Part shown: piece after piece, positions 17,289 to 26,999 of the stretch
How the letters are laid out: every line of letters begins with the position of its first letter
How positions within the stretch are numbered: the first letter of the stretch is position 1
DNA from: Clostridiales bacterium
Lineage (GTDB): Bacteria; Bacillota; Clostridia; Oscillospirales; Butyricicoccaceae
Length of the DNA: 64,000 nt
Assembly (NCBI GenBank): GCA_004555915.1
Contig: SFJM01000004.1
Location: 29,180 to 93,179 of the forward strand
Direction of reading: 5' to 3'
Translations under genes and position numbers: made by a program
Notes under the pieces: generated by a model
The model's input: the letters and a program-made list of their open reading frames with translations, nothing else
What the model was told of the DNA's origin: nothing
The model's database searches: none

Positions 17289-18578
17289 TCAATCCCGTCT
17301 GGACGGTGGAATATTGCGTGAAATATTTAATAAAATACCGATTTCCACCAGCTGCATCATCAATGCCGTACCACCGTAGCTGAACAGCGGCAGCGACGCA
17401 CCGGTGACCGGGAACAGACCGGACACAACGGCAAGATTCAGCAGGATCTGGAAGGCAAACTGCATGGTAATGCCTACGGCAACCAGTGCCCCGAAGCGTT
17501 CCTTTGCATGCATGGCAATATAAAAGCCACGGAATACAAAGTACGCAAACAGAATCAGAATCAATACCGCGCCTACAAAGCCCAGTTCTTCACAGACAAC
17601 CGAAAAAATAAAATCGTTCATCGGCTCCGGCAGATAAAGGAACTTCTGTCGGCTCTGTCCCAATCCCAGTCCGAAGGTACCGCCGGAACCAATGGCAATC
17701 AGCGACTGTACGGCCTGCCAGCCTTTGTCGGAAGCAACGGAAAACGGATCAAGAAAGGCATGCAGACGGGTGCGTACATGATCCATGGAAATATAAGCCA
17801 CAATGGAAATAATCACACCGGCAATGCCCACCGGAATCAGGAACCAGATGCGCATGCCTGCCACAAACAGAATGGTAAAGGCAATGACAACCAGAATCAT
17901 TGCCGCGGACATATGCGGCTCCAGTGCCAGCAGCACAATATAAATGCCGATCAGCACCGCATACAGCATCAGGCTTTTGAAGGAATGCACACTCTTGGGC
18001 CTGCCTGCCGCCACGGTGGCAAACAGCAGGATAATCGCCAGCTTTGCGATTTCTGACGGCTGGAAGCCAAACAGCCATCGCTGCGCCTGGTTCAGTGAGG
18101 TGCCCAGCGGCGTCAGTACCAGCACCAGCATAATCAGGGATACCAGATACATCCACTTTGCCCAGTATTTGTACTTATGATAATCATAGCAGGAAACAAC
18201 CCACATGGCTGCCAGCCCGACAACGGCAAACATGAGCTGGCGGCTGAAGTAATAAAACGGGCCGATGTCACTGCTGTAATATGCCTTTGGATAGCTGGAG
18301 GACAGCAGTGCAATCAATCCAATGCCCAGCAGCATCAGCGTAATCAGCAGCATGGGGGCATCCAGCTTTTTCTGCCGCTGCTGGAACAGACTCTGAATCA
18401 GTGGGGAATTCTGCCGGTACTGCTGCATGTGATTGTTGCGCTGCCGTGCCTTCCCTGTCCTGACAGTCCGTTTATTCGGTTTTCCGCCTCTCACATTCTG
18501 TTTCGTTTTCTGTGAACTGCGGGAGATCAAACGCCGTTTTGCAGGCTTTTTTCCTGCCGAACGATACGCTGCAGGCAT
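17289..18578 (-). CDS. ftsW: SEDS peptidoglycan polymerase FtsW/SpoVE
   Basis: A 429-residue SEDS-family membrane protein with about ten membrane segments. It has a long, very basic N-terminal extension of about 70 residues (KKPAKRRLISRSSQKTK) that most FtsW proteins lack; the ribosome site GGAGGTGA before ATG 18578 supports including it. Family marks seen: LGTSLNQAQRWL, EPHMSAAMIL, QSRQKFLYLPEPMNDFIFSVVCEELGF and FPVTGASLPLFSYGG. It polymerises glycan strands together with the PBP of the same cluster. It may be the vegetative FtsW or the sporulation SpoVE; the sequence alone does not decide. Confidence 0.93.
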   Translation of the reverse strand: MPAAYRSAGKKPAKRRLISRSSQKTKQNVRGGKPNKRTVRTGKARQRNNHMQQYRQNSPLIQSLFQQRQKKLDAPMLLITLMLLGIGLIALLSSSYPKAYYSSDIGPFYYFSRQLMFAVVGLAAMWVVSCYDYHKYKYWAKWMYLVSLIMLVLVLTPLGTSLNQAQRWLFGFQPSEIAKLAIILLFATVAAGRPKSVHSFKSLMLYAVLIGIYIVLLALEPHMSAAMILVVIAFTILFVAGMRIWFLIPVGIAGVIISIVAYISMDHVRTRLHAFLDPFSVASDKGWQAVQSLIAIGSGGTFGLGLGQSRQKFLYLPEPMNDFIFSVVCEELGFVGAVLILILFAYFVFRGFYIAMHAKERFGALVAVGITMQFAFQILLNLAVVSGLFPVTGASLPLFSYGGTALMMQLVEIGILLNISRNIPPSRRD

Positions 18579-18613
18579 GTGGAATCACCTCCGTTTCCGT
18601 CATGGGTTTCCCA

Positions 18614-19660
18614 TCAGAGATACCGCGGTGCAACACCGAAATAAGCAAGAATGCACATCAGTACGGTGATGCCGGCAAATACAAATACAATTTTCTTTTC
18701 CCCCCAGCCGCACAGCTGGAAATGATGATGGATCGGTGCCTTTTTAAAGATACGCTTGCCCTGCATCTTGATGTTTCCCTTGGCATCCCGTACCGGATTG
18801 CCATTCTCGTCCAGCACCGGCTTCTTGGTTGCCTTGTAATACGCAACCTGCAGGATGTCGGACAGGGTTTCAATGACATAAATCAGACCCACCAGCACCA
18901 GAATCAGCGGCTGGTCACAGGCAAAGGCCAGACCGGCAACTGCGCCGCCGAGAAACAGCGAGCCGGTATCGCCCATGAACACCTTTGCCGGATTGAAGTT
19001 GAAAATCAGGAAGGCTGCCAGACCGCCTGCCAGTGCGGAAGCGAATACAACCACCGGCAGGTTGCCGGAAATCGCACCGATGACAATGAAATATACCGCT
19101 ACCGGCAGGGTGACACCTGCTGCCAGACCATCCAGGCCATCGGTCAGGTTGACCGCGTTGTTGCAGCCGACCATGATGAATGCCGCAATGACCACATAAA
19201 TCAGCCACGGGATATCCAGTGAAACACCGGCAAATGGGATGTACAGGCTGGGCATCAGATAGCCGCCCATATGCAGCACGCTGAGGAAAATCACCGCCAG
19301 CACCAGCTGCAGGGCAAACTTCTGGCCGGAGGTCAGGCCCTCATTTTCCGCCTTGCGGATTTTGGTGCTGTCATCAATAAAGCCAATCACGCCGTAGCAC
19401 AGCGACAGCACCAGCACGGTGAAGGACTGCACGCTGACACCACCCATCACCAGATTGACAGCAATGGTCACAATCGTGATGCTGATGATGAACATAAAGC
19501 CGCCCATGGTCGGCGTGTTCTGCTTTCCCGCGTGCTCCGGGACATAGGACAGGATTTTCTGTCCGAAATGCATTTTTTTCAGATATCGAATCAGGGCCGG
19601 ACCGATTGCCGCCGCAATAAGAAACGACGCAATGACCGACACAGCAATAATGGTCGTCAT
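18614..19660 (-). CDS. mraY: Phospho-MurNAc-pentapeptide translocase MraY
   Basis: A 348-residue ten-segment membrane enzyme that joins phospho-MurNAc-pentapeptide to undecaprenyl phosphate, forming lipid I. Seen: HAGKQNTPTMGG, the aspartate pair in GFIDDSTK, NAVNLTDGLDGLA, FMGDTGSLFLGG and PIHHHFQLCGW near the C-terminus; all are catalytic or UMP-binding marks. It lies between murF and ftsW in the usual order. Confidence 0.96.
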   Translation of the reverse strand: MTTIIAVSVIASFLIAAAIGPALIRYLKKMHFGQKILSYVPEHAGKQNTPTMGGFMFIISITIVTIAVNLVMGGVSVQSFTVLVLSLCYGVIGFIDDSTKIRKAENEGLTSGQKFALQLVLAVIFLSVLHMGGYLMPSLYIPFAGVSLDIPWLIYVVIAAFIMVGCNNAVNLTDGLDGLAAGVTLPVAVYFIVIGAISGNLPVVVFASALAGGLAAFLIFNFNPAKVFMGDTGSLFLGGAVAGLAFACDQPLILVLVGLIYVIETLSDILQVAYYKATKKPVLDENGNPVRDAKGNIKMQGKRIFKKAPIHHHFQLCGWGEKKIVFVFAGITVLMCILAYFGVAPRYL

Positions 19661-19678
19661 GTTACAAATACCTTTCTT

Positions 19679-21037
19679 TTATTTCTCCCGGAACAGCTCC
19701 AGGGCTTTTTCCATCTTCCAGTACCGGCTGCCCTTGAACAGCAGCGCGTCCCCCGGCTTTGCCGCACGCTTCAGCGCTCCCGCAATGCCCTCATGGGAAT
19801 GCAGAATATGAATGTTTGCATCCGGCATGCCGGCTTCCACAGCGCCCAGACGGTAATCCTCCGCACCGTCGCCATAGCAGTACAGATAATCCGCGCATAC
19901 CGCGATTTTCCTGCCACAGCGCTGATGCTCTGCCGCCGCAAAGGTACCCAGCTCACGCATGCCGCCCAGCACCGCAAACCGTTTTCCCGGAATGTCCATG
20001 CTCTTGAGCACATCCAGTGAGGCTTCCACCGCGTCCGGGCTTGCATTGTAGCAGGAATCAATGATGGTGTAGCCATTTTCCTGGGTGATGGTCTGGTGGA
20101 TATCCTGAAACTCCTTCAGACCGGCGGCAATCTGCTCATGAGACAGCCCCAGACACAGACCGGCTGCGGTTGCTGCCAGCGCGTTGTATACATTATGCCG
20201 GCCGGCGGTACCAATCACGGCATCAAAGCTGCCGTTCGGATGTACAATGGTGAGCTTGACATGGTCGCCTGCCAGCTCAATATGCTCCGCCCGCACATCA
20301 CATGCGGGATTATCTATGCCAAAATACAGCGTATTGGCAGCAATCCGGTTCTTTTTACACCACAGCAGCGGTTCATCGCCGTTGAGCACCGCAGTGCCGC
20401 CCTCCTGCAGTCCCTCAAGGATCTCCAGCTTGGCATCCCGGATGCCTTCTCTGGAGCCAAGGAATTCAATATGTGCCGTGCCGATGTTGGTAACAATCGC
20501 AACATTCGGCTTTGCCTGTACCGTCATGCGGGAAATTTCCTTAAAATTGGACATGCCCATTTCCACTACAGCGGCTTCGGTCTGTTCCTCCAGGCGGAAC
20601 AGGGTCAGCGGCATACCGATTTCATTGTTCAGGTTGCCCTGGGTATACAGCGTATTGTATTTCTGCGCCAGCACAGCGGCTGTCATTTCCTTGGTGGTGG
20701 TTTTGCCCACCGAGCCGGTCACACCCACAACCGGGATATCAAACAGCGAACGATAGCCGCCGGACAGCGCCAGCAGTGCACGGCGTGTGTCATCTACACG
20801 GATCACCGGAACCGGAAGGTCAATGTCCTTTTCCGACATCACTGCCGCCGCCTGCAGCTCCACTGCCTTTTCCAAAAAGTCATGCCCGTCAAACCGTTCG
20901 CCACGGATCGGGATAAACAGGCTTCCTGCCGGAATGGAACGGGAATCGGTGGAAACGCCCAGAATCGGCGTATCTCCGTCCCCGACTACCACACCGCCGG
21001 CAAACTGCGCCGCCTGTGCAGCTGTAATCATCTTCAT
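19679..21037 (-). CDS. murF: UDP-MurNAc-tripeptide:D-Ala-D-Ala ligase MurF
   Basis: A 452-residue Mur ligase that adds D-Ala-D-Ala to UDP-MurNAc-tripeptide with ATP. Seen: the substrate-binding N-domain (residues 1-85), the ATP loop GSVGKTTTKEM, the central-domain stretch NEIGMPLTLFRL, and the C-terminal domain with DSCYNASPDAVEASL, which is typical of MurF. It lies 50 bases after murE and 18 before mraY. Confidence 0.95.
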   Translation of the reverse strand: MKMITAAQAAQFAGGVVVGDGDTPILGVSTDSRSIPAGSLFIPIRGERFDGHDFLEKAVELQAAAVMSEKDIDLPVPVIRVDDTRRALLALSGGYRSLFDIPVVGVTGSVGKTTTKEMTAAVLAQKYNTLYTQGNLNNEIGMPLTLFRLEEQTEAAVVEMGMSNFKEISRMTVQAKPNVAIVTNIGTAHIEFLGSREGIRDAKLEILEGLQEGGTAVLNGDEPLLWCKKNRIAANTLYFGIDNPACDVRAEHIELAGDHVKLTIVHPNGSFDAVIGTAGRHNVYNALAATAAGLCLGLSHEQIAAGLKEFQDIHQTITQENGYTIIDSCYNASPDAVEASLDVLKSMDIPGKRFAVLGGMRELGTFAAAEHQRCGRKIAVCADYLYCYGDGAEDYRLGAVEAGMPDANIHILHSHEGIAGALKRAAKPGDALLFKGSRYWKMEKALELFREK

Positions 21038-21087
21038 ATGCTTTCCCCTTTATCTCTGTCACGCAGACAGCCGCCTGCCGTGCTTTT

Positions 21088-22536
21088 TTATTTCCTGTTG
21101 GCAAAATATTCCGCAACCACTTCCCGCTCATCGAGATGATGCTTCACATGGTTGATTTCCTGATAGGTCTCATGGCCCTTGCCCATCAGCACGATGGTAT
21201 CGCCGGCCTTTGCAATATCCAGCGCATGCCAGATGGCCTCCGGACGGTTGACAATCACCTCATAGGGTGTGGTGGTATCCTTCATGCCCTCCAGAATGTC
21301 ATCAATAATGGCCTCCGGCTTTTCGGTACGGGGATTATCCGAGGTAACAATGCACAGGTCGGACAGGCGTGCCGCAATGGCGCCCATCTTTGGACGCTTG
21401 GTACGGTCACGGTCACCGCCGCAGCCAAACAGGCCAATCAGACGGCCTTTGGTAAAGCCGCGGGCAGCCTTCAGCACATTTTCCACACCGTCCGGGGAAT
21501 GGGCATAGTCAATCAGCACGGTATAATCCGTACCGGTAGGCACGACCTCCACACGGCCCTTGACGCCGTGGGCGCTGCGCAGTGCGGCTGCTGCTGTTAC
21601 GACTGGAATACCCAATGCCTTGGCACAGGACAATGCGCACAGTGCATTATATACGGTAAACTGTCCCGGAATGCCCAGAGTCACCGGCACAACCTCACCC
21701 TCCGCCACACAGTCAAAGCTGATGCTGTCCGCATGCAGCTGGATGTGATCCGCATACAGGTCACTTGCGTCTGTCTCGCCATAGGACAGGAACGGGCAGG
21801 CCTGCTGTGCCTGCATATACCGTCCGGCCTCATCGTCGCTGTTGGTTACGCCGATTTTGCACTGATGGAACAGCAGTGCCTTGGCATCCCGGTAGGCCTC
21901 CATGGTCTTGTGGAAATCCAGATGGTCCTGTGTCAGATTGGTAAACGCACCCACGGCAAACGGAATGCCATACACACGGTCGAGCACCAGCGAATGGGAG
22001 GATACCTCCATCAGCACATGGGTGCAGCCCGCATCCCGCATCCGGGCGAACAGCTTCTGCAGCTCAAAGGATTCCGGCGTAGTGCGCTCCGTGGGCAGGA
22101 TTTCCTCACCGATCATATTCTGGTTGGTGCCAATCAGTCCTACCGTATGCCCCTGTGCTTCCAGAATGGTCTTAATTAAATAGGTGGTTGTCGTCTTGCC
22201 GTTGGTACCGGTGATGCCCACCATGGTCATGCTGGCTGCCGGATGGTCAAAATAATTTGCTGCCATCTGTGCCAGTGCACGGCGGGAGGATTTTACACGG
22301 ATATACGGCACCGCAATGCCGCCCTCCGGGATATATTCGCAGACAACCACACTGGCACCCAGCTCAATCGCCTTGCCGATATATTTATGTCCATCGGTTT
22401 CAAAGCCGGTGATCGCAACAAATACGTCGCCCGGTCTGACCTGACGGGAATCATACTTCAGTTCACCAATTTCACATGCAGCGGTTGCGGTCTGTTCCAG
22501 AACTGCAACGCCGCTGAGGATTTTTTCCAGTTTCAT
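21088..22536 (-). CDS. murE: UDP-MurNAc-L-Ala-D-Glu:meso-DAP ligase MurE
   Basis: A 482-residue Mur ligase adding the third amino acid of the stem peptide. Seen: the ATP loop GTNGKTTTTYL, SSHSLVLDRV, the carbamylated-lysine region and DNPRTEKPEAI. The DNPR motif is the known mark of meso-diaminopimelate-specific MurE, so this organism's peptidoglycan should contain DAP. GGGGAGGAG precedes the start, 16 bases downstream of the PBP gene. Confidence 0.95.
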   Translation of the reverse strand: MKLEKILSGVAVLEQTATAACEIGELKYDSRQVRPGDVFVAITGFETDGHKYIGKAIELGASVVVCEYIPEGGIAVPYIRVKSSRRALAQMAANYFDHPAASMTMVGITGTNGKTTTTYLIKTILEAQGHTVGLIGTNQNMIGEEILPTERTTPESFELQKLFARMRDAGCTHVLMEVSSHSLVLDRVYGIPFAVGAFTNLTQDHLDFHKTMEAYRDAKALLFHQCKIGVTNSDDEAGRYMQAQQACPFLSYGETDASDLYADHIQLHADSISFDCVAEGEVVPVTLGIPGQFTVYNALCALSCAKALGIPVVTAAAALRSAHGVKGRVEVVPTGTDYTVLIDYAHSPDGVENVLKAARGFTKGRLIGLFGCGGDRDRTKRPKMGAIAARLSDLCIVTSDNPRTEKPEAIIDDILEGMKDTTTPYEVIVNRPEAIWHALDIAKAGDTIVLMGKGHETYQEINHVKHHLDEREVVAEYFANRK

Positions 22537-22552
22537 TTTTTCTCCTCCCCGG

Positions 22553-24883
22553 TTATTCCTGACTGGTTACGTTATTGCCGAAGGCTACCGTGACCACCGA
22601 ACCCCTTGCAATCGAGCTGCCTGCCGCAGGACTCTGCGTGACAGCTGCCGAAGCGCCCGAAGTACGCCAGCTGGCAATACCGTTCTGTTTCATATATAAT
22701 CCGTAATCCGCCAGCTGCTGGCGTGCTGCTGCAACGCTCATACCGCTGACATCCGGTACGGTAACCTTATCGGCAGGTTTATCCTCACCGCAGTACAATA
22801 CCACGGTATTGTCCGGCTGGATCGCAATGCCTGCTACCGGAAGCTGGTCGGTAACGGTATCCCCATCGCCCTTGACACGGTATTCCAGTCCCAGCTCATC
22901 CAGCGTTTCCTTTGCTTCCTCCAGCGATTTATCTGCCAGAGATGGTACAATGATTTCCTGACGGTCGGCTTCTTCCTCGGAAAAAGCGGCTTCTACGCCG
23001 AGATACGGCAGAATATCCTCAAAGACGCGTCCGACAACCGGAGCCGCGATGGCACCGCCACCCTTTTCCGAGGTCTGCGGTTCATCAATCATAACCAGCA
23101 CAGCATACTGCGGGTCGTCCATCGGTGCCACACCGATAAACGATGCGATACGCAGGCTGTTATCACTCTTCGGCTGCTTCTGGGAGGTTGCCGTCTTGCC
23201 GCCGATGCGGTAGCCTGCAACATAGGCATTCTGGCCGGTACCATGCGCAACGACATTTTCCAGATACTCACACATGATATCACTGGTTTCCTGGGAAATC
23301 ACCTGACGCTTGACCTCGGTTTCTATCGTCTGCCGGACATTGCCCTCGGTATCCACAATTTCCTTGACCATATGCGGTGTCACCAGATCGCCGCCATTGC
23401 AGACAGCAGCCACCATGCACAGCTCCTGCAGCGGCGTTACCTGGAAGTTCTGGCCAAAGGATGCTGTTGCAAGGTCAACCTCACCCATTTCATCGAAGAA
23501 AATACCGGTTGCCTCACCTGGCAGGTCGATGTTGGCCTTTTCCATCATGCCATAGGCCTCAAAATACTTACGGAACATATCTGTACCCATCAGGGCGCTG
23601 ATATCCATCATTGCCACGTTGCAGGAATTGGCCAGCGTATCACGCAATACCTGCGTGCCGTGCCCGCCGCTCTTCCAGCATTTGATGGTGCGATCCTTGA
23701 CTACCTTGGAGCCACCGCAGACAAAGGTGCTTTCATTGGACACAACACCCTCCTCCAGCGCGGTGGATACGGTAAAGATTTTAAACGTAGAGCCCGGCTC
23801 ATAGGTATCATTAATGGCTTTGTTTCGCCACAGCCGCAGCAGGATCTCACTGTATTTTTTCTTATATTCATCGCCGCTCAGGTTATCCAGCTCCGCCATC
23901 AGGGAGGTATATTTCTCCGGGATGGTGCGGGGGGCATTCAGGTCAAAATCCGGTTTGGTGGACATGGCGAGGATTTCACCGGATTTGATGTCCATGACAA
24001 TGCCGCAGACACCCTTTTTGGCATCCGTGCTTGCCAGCACCTGCTCCAGATGCTTTTCCAGATAATGCTGTACGCCCTCATCCAGCGTCAGCACAACGCC
24101 GTCGCCGTCCTGTGCCGCCACATATTTTTCATAATCATAGGGCATATCCGAACCCAGCGCATTGGTCGCCTTGACCACCCGGCCGGCAACGCCCTTGAGC
24201 GTATCATTATATTGCAGCTCCACACCGTACAGGCCCTCGCCGTCATCATCCGTAAAGCCGATGACCTGGGAGGCAAAGGTTCCATATTTATAATACCGCT
24301 TGGAGTCCTCCGTGGTATAGACGCCGGAAAGTTCGTTTTCTTTCAGCTCCTGCATGATTGCATCCGAAATATCCGCATCCACCCGGCGGGCAATACGGAC
24401 ATAGGATACATCGCGCTGGATTTTTTCCAGCACTTCCGTATACTCCAGCTCCAGATGCTTCGACAGGATGACGGCGATTTTCTCCTGATAGGTTTTTAGT
24501 GCCGCAGCCTTTTCCTTATCGGTGGCAGGAATCGTTTTGCCATCCGCATCGGTTTTGCCTTTCGCGGAATCCGTACCCTTTTTACGGATGACAGAGGGAT
24601 CCACACTGATTTCCTGTGTTGTGGCGCTGACCGCCAGTTCTGTCATATTGCGGTCATAAATGGTGCCGCGTGTAGGGGTGATAATCAGATCCTTGGTCTG
24701 GTTTTCCGCTGCCTTGCTCTGATAAAAATTGGTGTTGATGATCTGCAGATAAAACAGCTTCGCCGCCACAGCAAGAAAGCCGAGTACGGCAAAACCAATA
24801 ATCAAGATAAAAATCCGTCCGCGCATGGACAGCTTTTTTTTGTTGGACCGTTGCGTTTGTTTGCTGGACCGTTTACGTGCCAT
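22553..24883 (-). CDS. Class B penicillin-binding protein with two PASTA domains (FtsI/SpoVD type)
   Basis: A 776-residue class B transpeptidase: a basic N-terminus, one membrane anchor (about residues 20-45), a dimerisation domain, then the transpeptidase domain with GSTFK (active Ser), SCN as the SxN motif and GGKTATSQK as the KTG box. Two C-terminal PASTA repeats follow (IIVPSLADKSLEEA..., VTVPDVSGMSVAAA...), which bind peptidoglycan or beta-lactams in related proteins. Position directly before murE fits both PBP2b/FtsI (division) and SpoVD (spore cortex). The start is ATG 24883, nine bases after GGAG; a TTG five codons earlier is the alternative. It has its own promoter. Confidence 0.93.
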   Translation of the reverse strand: MARKRSSKQTQRSNKKKLSMRGRIFILIIGFAVLGFLAVAAKLFYLQIINTNFYQSKAAENQTKDLIITPTRGTIYDRNMTELAVSATTQEISVDPSVIRKKGTDSAKGKTDADGKTIPATDKEKAAALKTYQEKIAVILSKHLELEYTEVLEKIQRDVSYVRIARRVDADISDAIMQELKENELSGVYTTEDSKRYYKYGTFASQVIGFTDDDGEGLYGVELQYNDTLKGVAGRVVKATNALGSDMPYDYEKYVAAQDGDGVVLTLDEGVQHYLEKHLEQVLASTDAKKGVCGIVMDIKSGEILAMSTKPDFDLNAPRTIPEKYTSLMAELDNLSGDEYKKKYSEILLRLWRNKAINDTYEPGSTFKIFTVSTALEEGVVSNESTFVCGGSKVVKDRTIKCWKSGGHGTQVLRDTLANSCNVAMMDISALMGTDMFRKYFEAYGMMEKANIDLPGEATGIFFDEMGEVDLATASFGQNFQVTPLQELCMVAAVCNGGDLVTPHMVKEIVDTEGNVRQTIETEVKRQVISQETSDIMCEYLENVVAHGTGQNAYVAGYRIGGKTATSQKQPKSDNSLRIASFIGVAPMDDPQYAVLVMIDEPQTSEKGGGAIAAPVVGRVFEDILPYLGVEAAFSEEEADRQEIIVPSLADKSLEEAKETLDELGLEYRVKGDGDTVTDQLPVAGIAIQPDNTVVLYCGEDKPADKVTVPDVSGMSVAAARQQLADYGLYMKQNGIASWRTSGASAAVTQSPAAGSSIARGSVVTVAFGNNVTSQE

Positions 24884-24950
24884 TCGTTTATTCTCCAATC
24901 AATCGCTGCTGCAGCGCCGTCCCCATGCGGTTCTGCTGGAATACGTTATG

Positions 24951-24979
24951 ATTATATCACAACTGCGCTGCCATTGCAT
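24951..24979 (-). promoter_or_regulatory. Internal dcw promoter before the PBP gene
   Basis: Minus-strand TATAAT at 24951-24956 with an extended TG (TGATATAAT) and a weak -35 (ATGCAA at 17 bases, or TGCAAT at 16). It gives a leader of about 60 bases. Confidence 0.6.
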
Positions 24980-24991
24980 CGTCATTGTGAC

Positions 24992-25030
24992 AAAAAACAG
25001 GAGTCAGAAGGTCATTACACTTCTCACTCC
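24992..25030 (-). terminator. Terminator inside the dcw cluster, after ftsL
   Basis: Minus-strand stem GGAGTGAGAAG/CTTCTGACTCC with a nine-base loop, followed by TGTTTTTTG. It lies just downstream of the ftsL-like stop and upstream of the PBP promoter. Confidence 0.7.
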
Positions 25031-25057
25031 CGCTGCTTTCCTTATGTATATGATGCG

Positions 25058-25528
25058 TTACCGTAAAAATGACAAAATCGCATTAAAGCTCTTGACGAAG
25101 CTGGATGCCAGTTTTTCCACGCCGCTGGACGCCTCATTGACCTCCACCTGGTCGGTTTTCTGCAACTCGAGATATTCCTCCCGGCTGCGGTCAAGCTTCA
25201 CCAGCCCCAATACGTTTTCTGCATAATCCTCCACCTGCGAAAGGTTCACGGCATTTTGCTTTTTCGCATTCAGCGAAACATATTCACTTTCCAGCTGTGC
25301 CAGTGTTTCCTGCTTCTGCTCCACCTCAGTCTTCAGCTCTGTCACACGGACATAACAACTGACAGTGGATACGGCACCGATAGCAAACACAATACACATG
25401 ATGCCCATAACCAGCATCCGCAGCCGCTGCTTGCGTCTGCGTGCACGCAGGCGCTCCCGCTTCTTCTTCCTGACATCTGTATCATAAACAGCACCCGTTC
25501 CACCACGGTGCCTGAAATTCTCAGCCAT
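25058..25528 (-). CDS. ftsL: FtsL-like cell division protein
   Basis: A 156-residue bitopic protein: a very basic cytoplasmic N-terminus (RKKKRERLRARRRKQRLR), one membrane segment (about 37-60), then a coiled coil (about 62-105: VTELKTEVEQKQETLAQLESEYVSLN split by heptads). This is the build of FtsL/DivIC. Position between rsmH and the PBP gene identifies it as FtsL, which joins DivIB and DivIC to activate the septal synthase. The sequence of the family is poorly conserved, so the symbol rests on position and topology. Confidence 0.8.
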   Translation of the reverse strand: MAENFRHRGGTGAVYDTDVRKKKRERLRARRRKQRLRMLVMGIMCIVFAIGAVSTVSCYVRVTELKTEVEQKQETLAQLESEYVSLNAKKQNAVNLSQVEDYAENVLGLVKLDRSREEYLELQKTDQVEVNEASSGVEKLASSFVKSFNAILSFLR

Positions 25529-25546
25529 AATCGAACCCGCTCTCCC

Positions 25547-26491
25547 TTATTTCTCCGACAATTTCTCACATACTCTCAATTTCGCGCTCCGTGCGCGGGG
25601 ATTTTGAGCGATTTCCTCCATCGACGGCAGCAGCGGCTTACGTGCCACCAGCCTGACTCTTGCTTTCTTTCCGCATACGCATACCGGAAAATCCTTCGGA
25701 CAGGTACAGCCCTGGGCGGCATTGCGGAATGCTGTTTTCACAATGCGGTCCTCCAGTGAATGGAACGTAATCACAGCCAGCCGTCCCCCGGGCGCCAGCG
25801 CGTCAATCGCATGCTCCATGGCTTCCTGTACCGCCATCAGCTCATCATTGACAGCAATGCGAATGGCCTGAAAGCTCCGCTTGGCGGGATGCTGTTTTTC
25901 CCGCCGTGCCGCAGGCGGCATTGCCCCGCGGATGATGTCCGACAGCTGCAGGGTGGTTTCAATCGGCTTTTCCTGCCGCGCACGGTCAATGGCAGCCGCA
26001 ATCTGCGGTGCATACCGTTCCTCGCCGTATTCCAGCAGAATCCGGCGCAGGTCCGCGCGGTCCCATGTATTGACAACCTCATAAGCCGACAGCTGCTGCT
26101 GCTGATCCATACGCATGTCAAGGCGGGCATCCTGCATATAGGAAAATCCCCGTTCCGCAATATCCAGCTGCGGAGAGGAAACACCCAGATCAAACAGAAT
26201 GCCATCCACCTGGCTGACACCACAGGAGGCAATGGCCTGATCCAGATTCCGAAAATCACTTTTTACCAGTGTTACGCGGTCCATCACATCCGCCAGCCGG
26301 ACCCTGGCATGCTCCAGTGCCATGTCATCCCGGTCAATGGCGATCAGTCGTCCGCCTTCTGTCAGCCGCTGCGCAATGTGCATAGAATGTCCTGCACCGC
26401 CCAGCGTGGCATCCACATAGATCCCATCCGGACGAATCTTCAGGCTGTCAAGGCATTCTTCAAGTAAAATTGAAACATGCTTAAAGTCCAT
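25547..26491 (-). CDS. rsmH: 16S rRNA m4C1402 methyltransferase RsmH
   Basis: A 314-residue SAM-dependent methyltransferase (MraW) that modifies C1402 in the 16S rRNA decoding centre. Seen: the N-terminal HVSILLEECLDSL, the SAM loop DATLGGAGHS, ILFDLGVSSPQLD, RGFSYMQDARLDMRM and the C-terminal ITFHSLEDRIVK. It follows mraZ after 20 bases, the standard order. Confidence 0.96.
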   Translation of the reverse strand: MDFKHVSILLEECLDSLKIRPDGIYVDATLGGAGHSMHIAQRLTEGGRLIAIDRDDMALEHARVRLADVMDRVTLVKSDFRNLDQAIASCGVSQVDGILFDLGVSSPQLDIAERGFSYMQDARLDMRMDQQQQLSAYEVVNTWDRADLRRILLEYGEERYAPQIAAAIDRARQEKPIETTLQLSDIIRGAMPPAARREKQHPAKRSFQAIRIAVNDELMAVQEAMEHAIDALAPGGRLAVITFHSLEDRIVKTAFRNAAQGCTCPKDFPVCVCGKKARVRLVARKPLLPSMEEIAQNPRARSAKLRVCEKLSEK

Positions 26492-26511
26492 TTTCTCACA
26501 AAGCCTCCGCC

Positions 26512-26928
26512 TTAAAATCCCAGTTCTTCCATTGCCTGCGCGATACTGCCGGCATCCAGTCTGTTGTTATAATTCTCCCACGCCTGTCTGTCCCAGATTT
26601 CGGCACGTTCACCCACGCCGATAATCGTGACCTCGTGCTCCAGCCCTGCATAGCCGCGCAGGACGGATGGGACGATGATACGCCCCTGTTTATCTACCGT
26701 AACATCCGCAGCGGACGACAGAAAAAACCGCTGCAAACCTCTTGATTTTGACATTGGAAGCCGGCGGATATTCTCCTCCAGCTGTTCCCACGCATGCTGC
26801 GGGTACAGGAACAGGCATTCATCCAGCCCTTTTGTCACGACGAAGCCTTCTCCCAGCTCCTCGCGCAGCTTTGACGGAATGAACAGGCGTCCCTTTGCGT
26901 CCAGGGTATGCTGATACTCGCCTTTCAC
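26512..26928 (-). CDS. mraZ: Transcriptional regulator MraZ
   Basis: A 138-residue protein with two AbrB-like domains: GEYQHTLDAKGRLFIPSKLRE at the N-terminus and DVTVDKQGRIIVPSVLRGYAGL in the second half. MraZ binds repeats near its own promoter and controls the dcw cluster. The start is GTG 26928, with GGGAGGG seven bases upstream, which places the conserved GEYQ at residues 3-6 as in other MraZ; an ATG nine codons earlier is less likely. It is first in the cluster, directly below a strong promoter and a tandem repeat. Confidence 0.93.
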   Translation of the reverse strand: MKGEYQHTLDAKGRLFIPSKLREELGEGFVVTKGLDECLFLYPQHAWEQLEENIRRLPMSKSRGLQRFFLSSAADVTVDKQGRIIVPSVLRGYAGLEHEVTIIGVGERAEIWDRQAWENYNNRLDAGSIAQAMEELGF

Positions 26929-26971
26929 TTCGACGCCCTCCCGCTCCGTTTTCATGGTGAAGCATGGTCTT

Positions 26972-26991
26972 TTCCGCCACCTTCCCCCACC
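26972..26991 (-). promoter_or_regulatory. Candidate MraZ operator (10-bp tandem repeat)
   Basis: Minus strand: GGTGGGGGAA directly followed by GGTGGCGGAA, nine of ten bases identical. The repeat begins within a few bases of the expected transcription start. MraZ of other bacteria binds short direct repeats with a 10-bp period containing a GTGG-type core. Confidence 0.55.
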
Positions 26992-26999
26992 ATGGTTTT

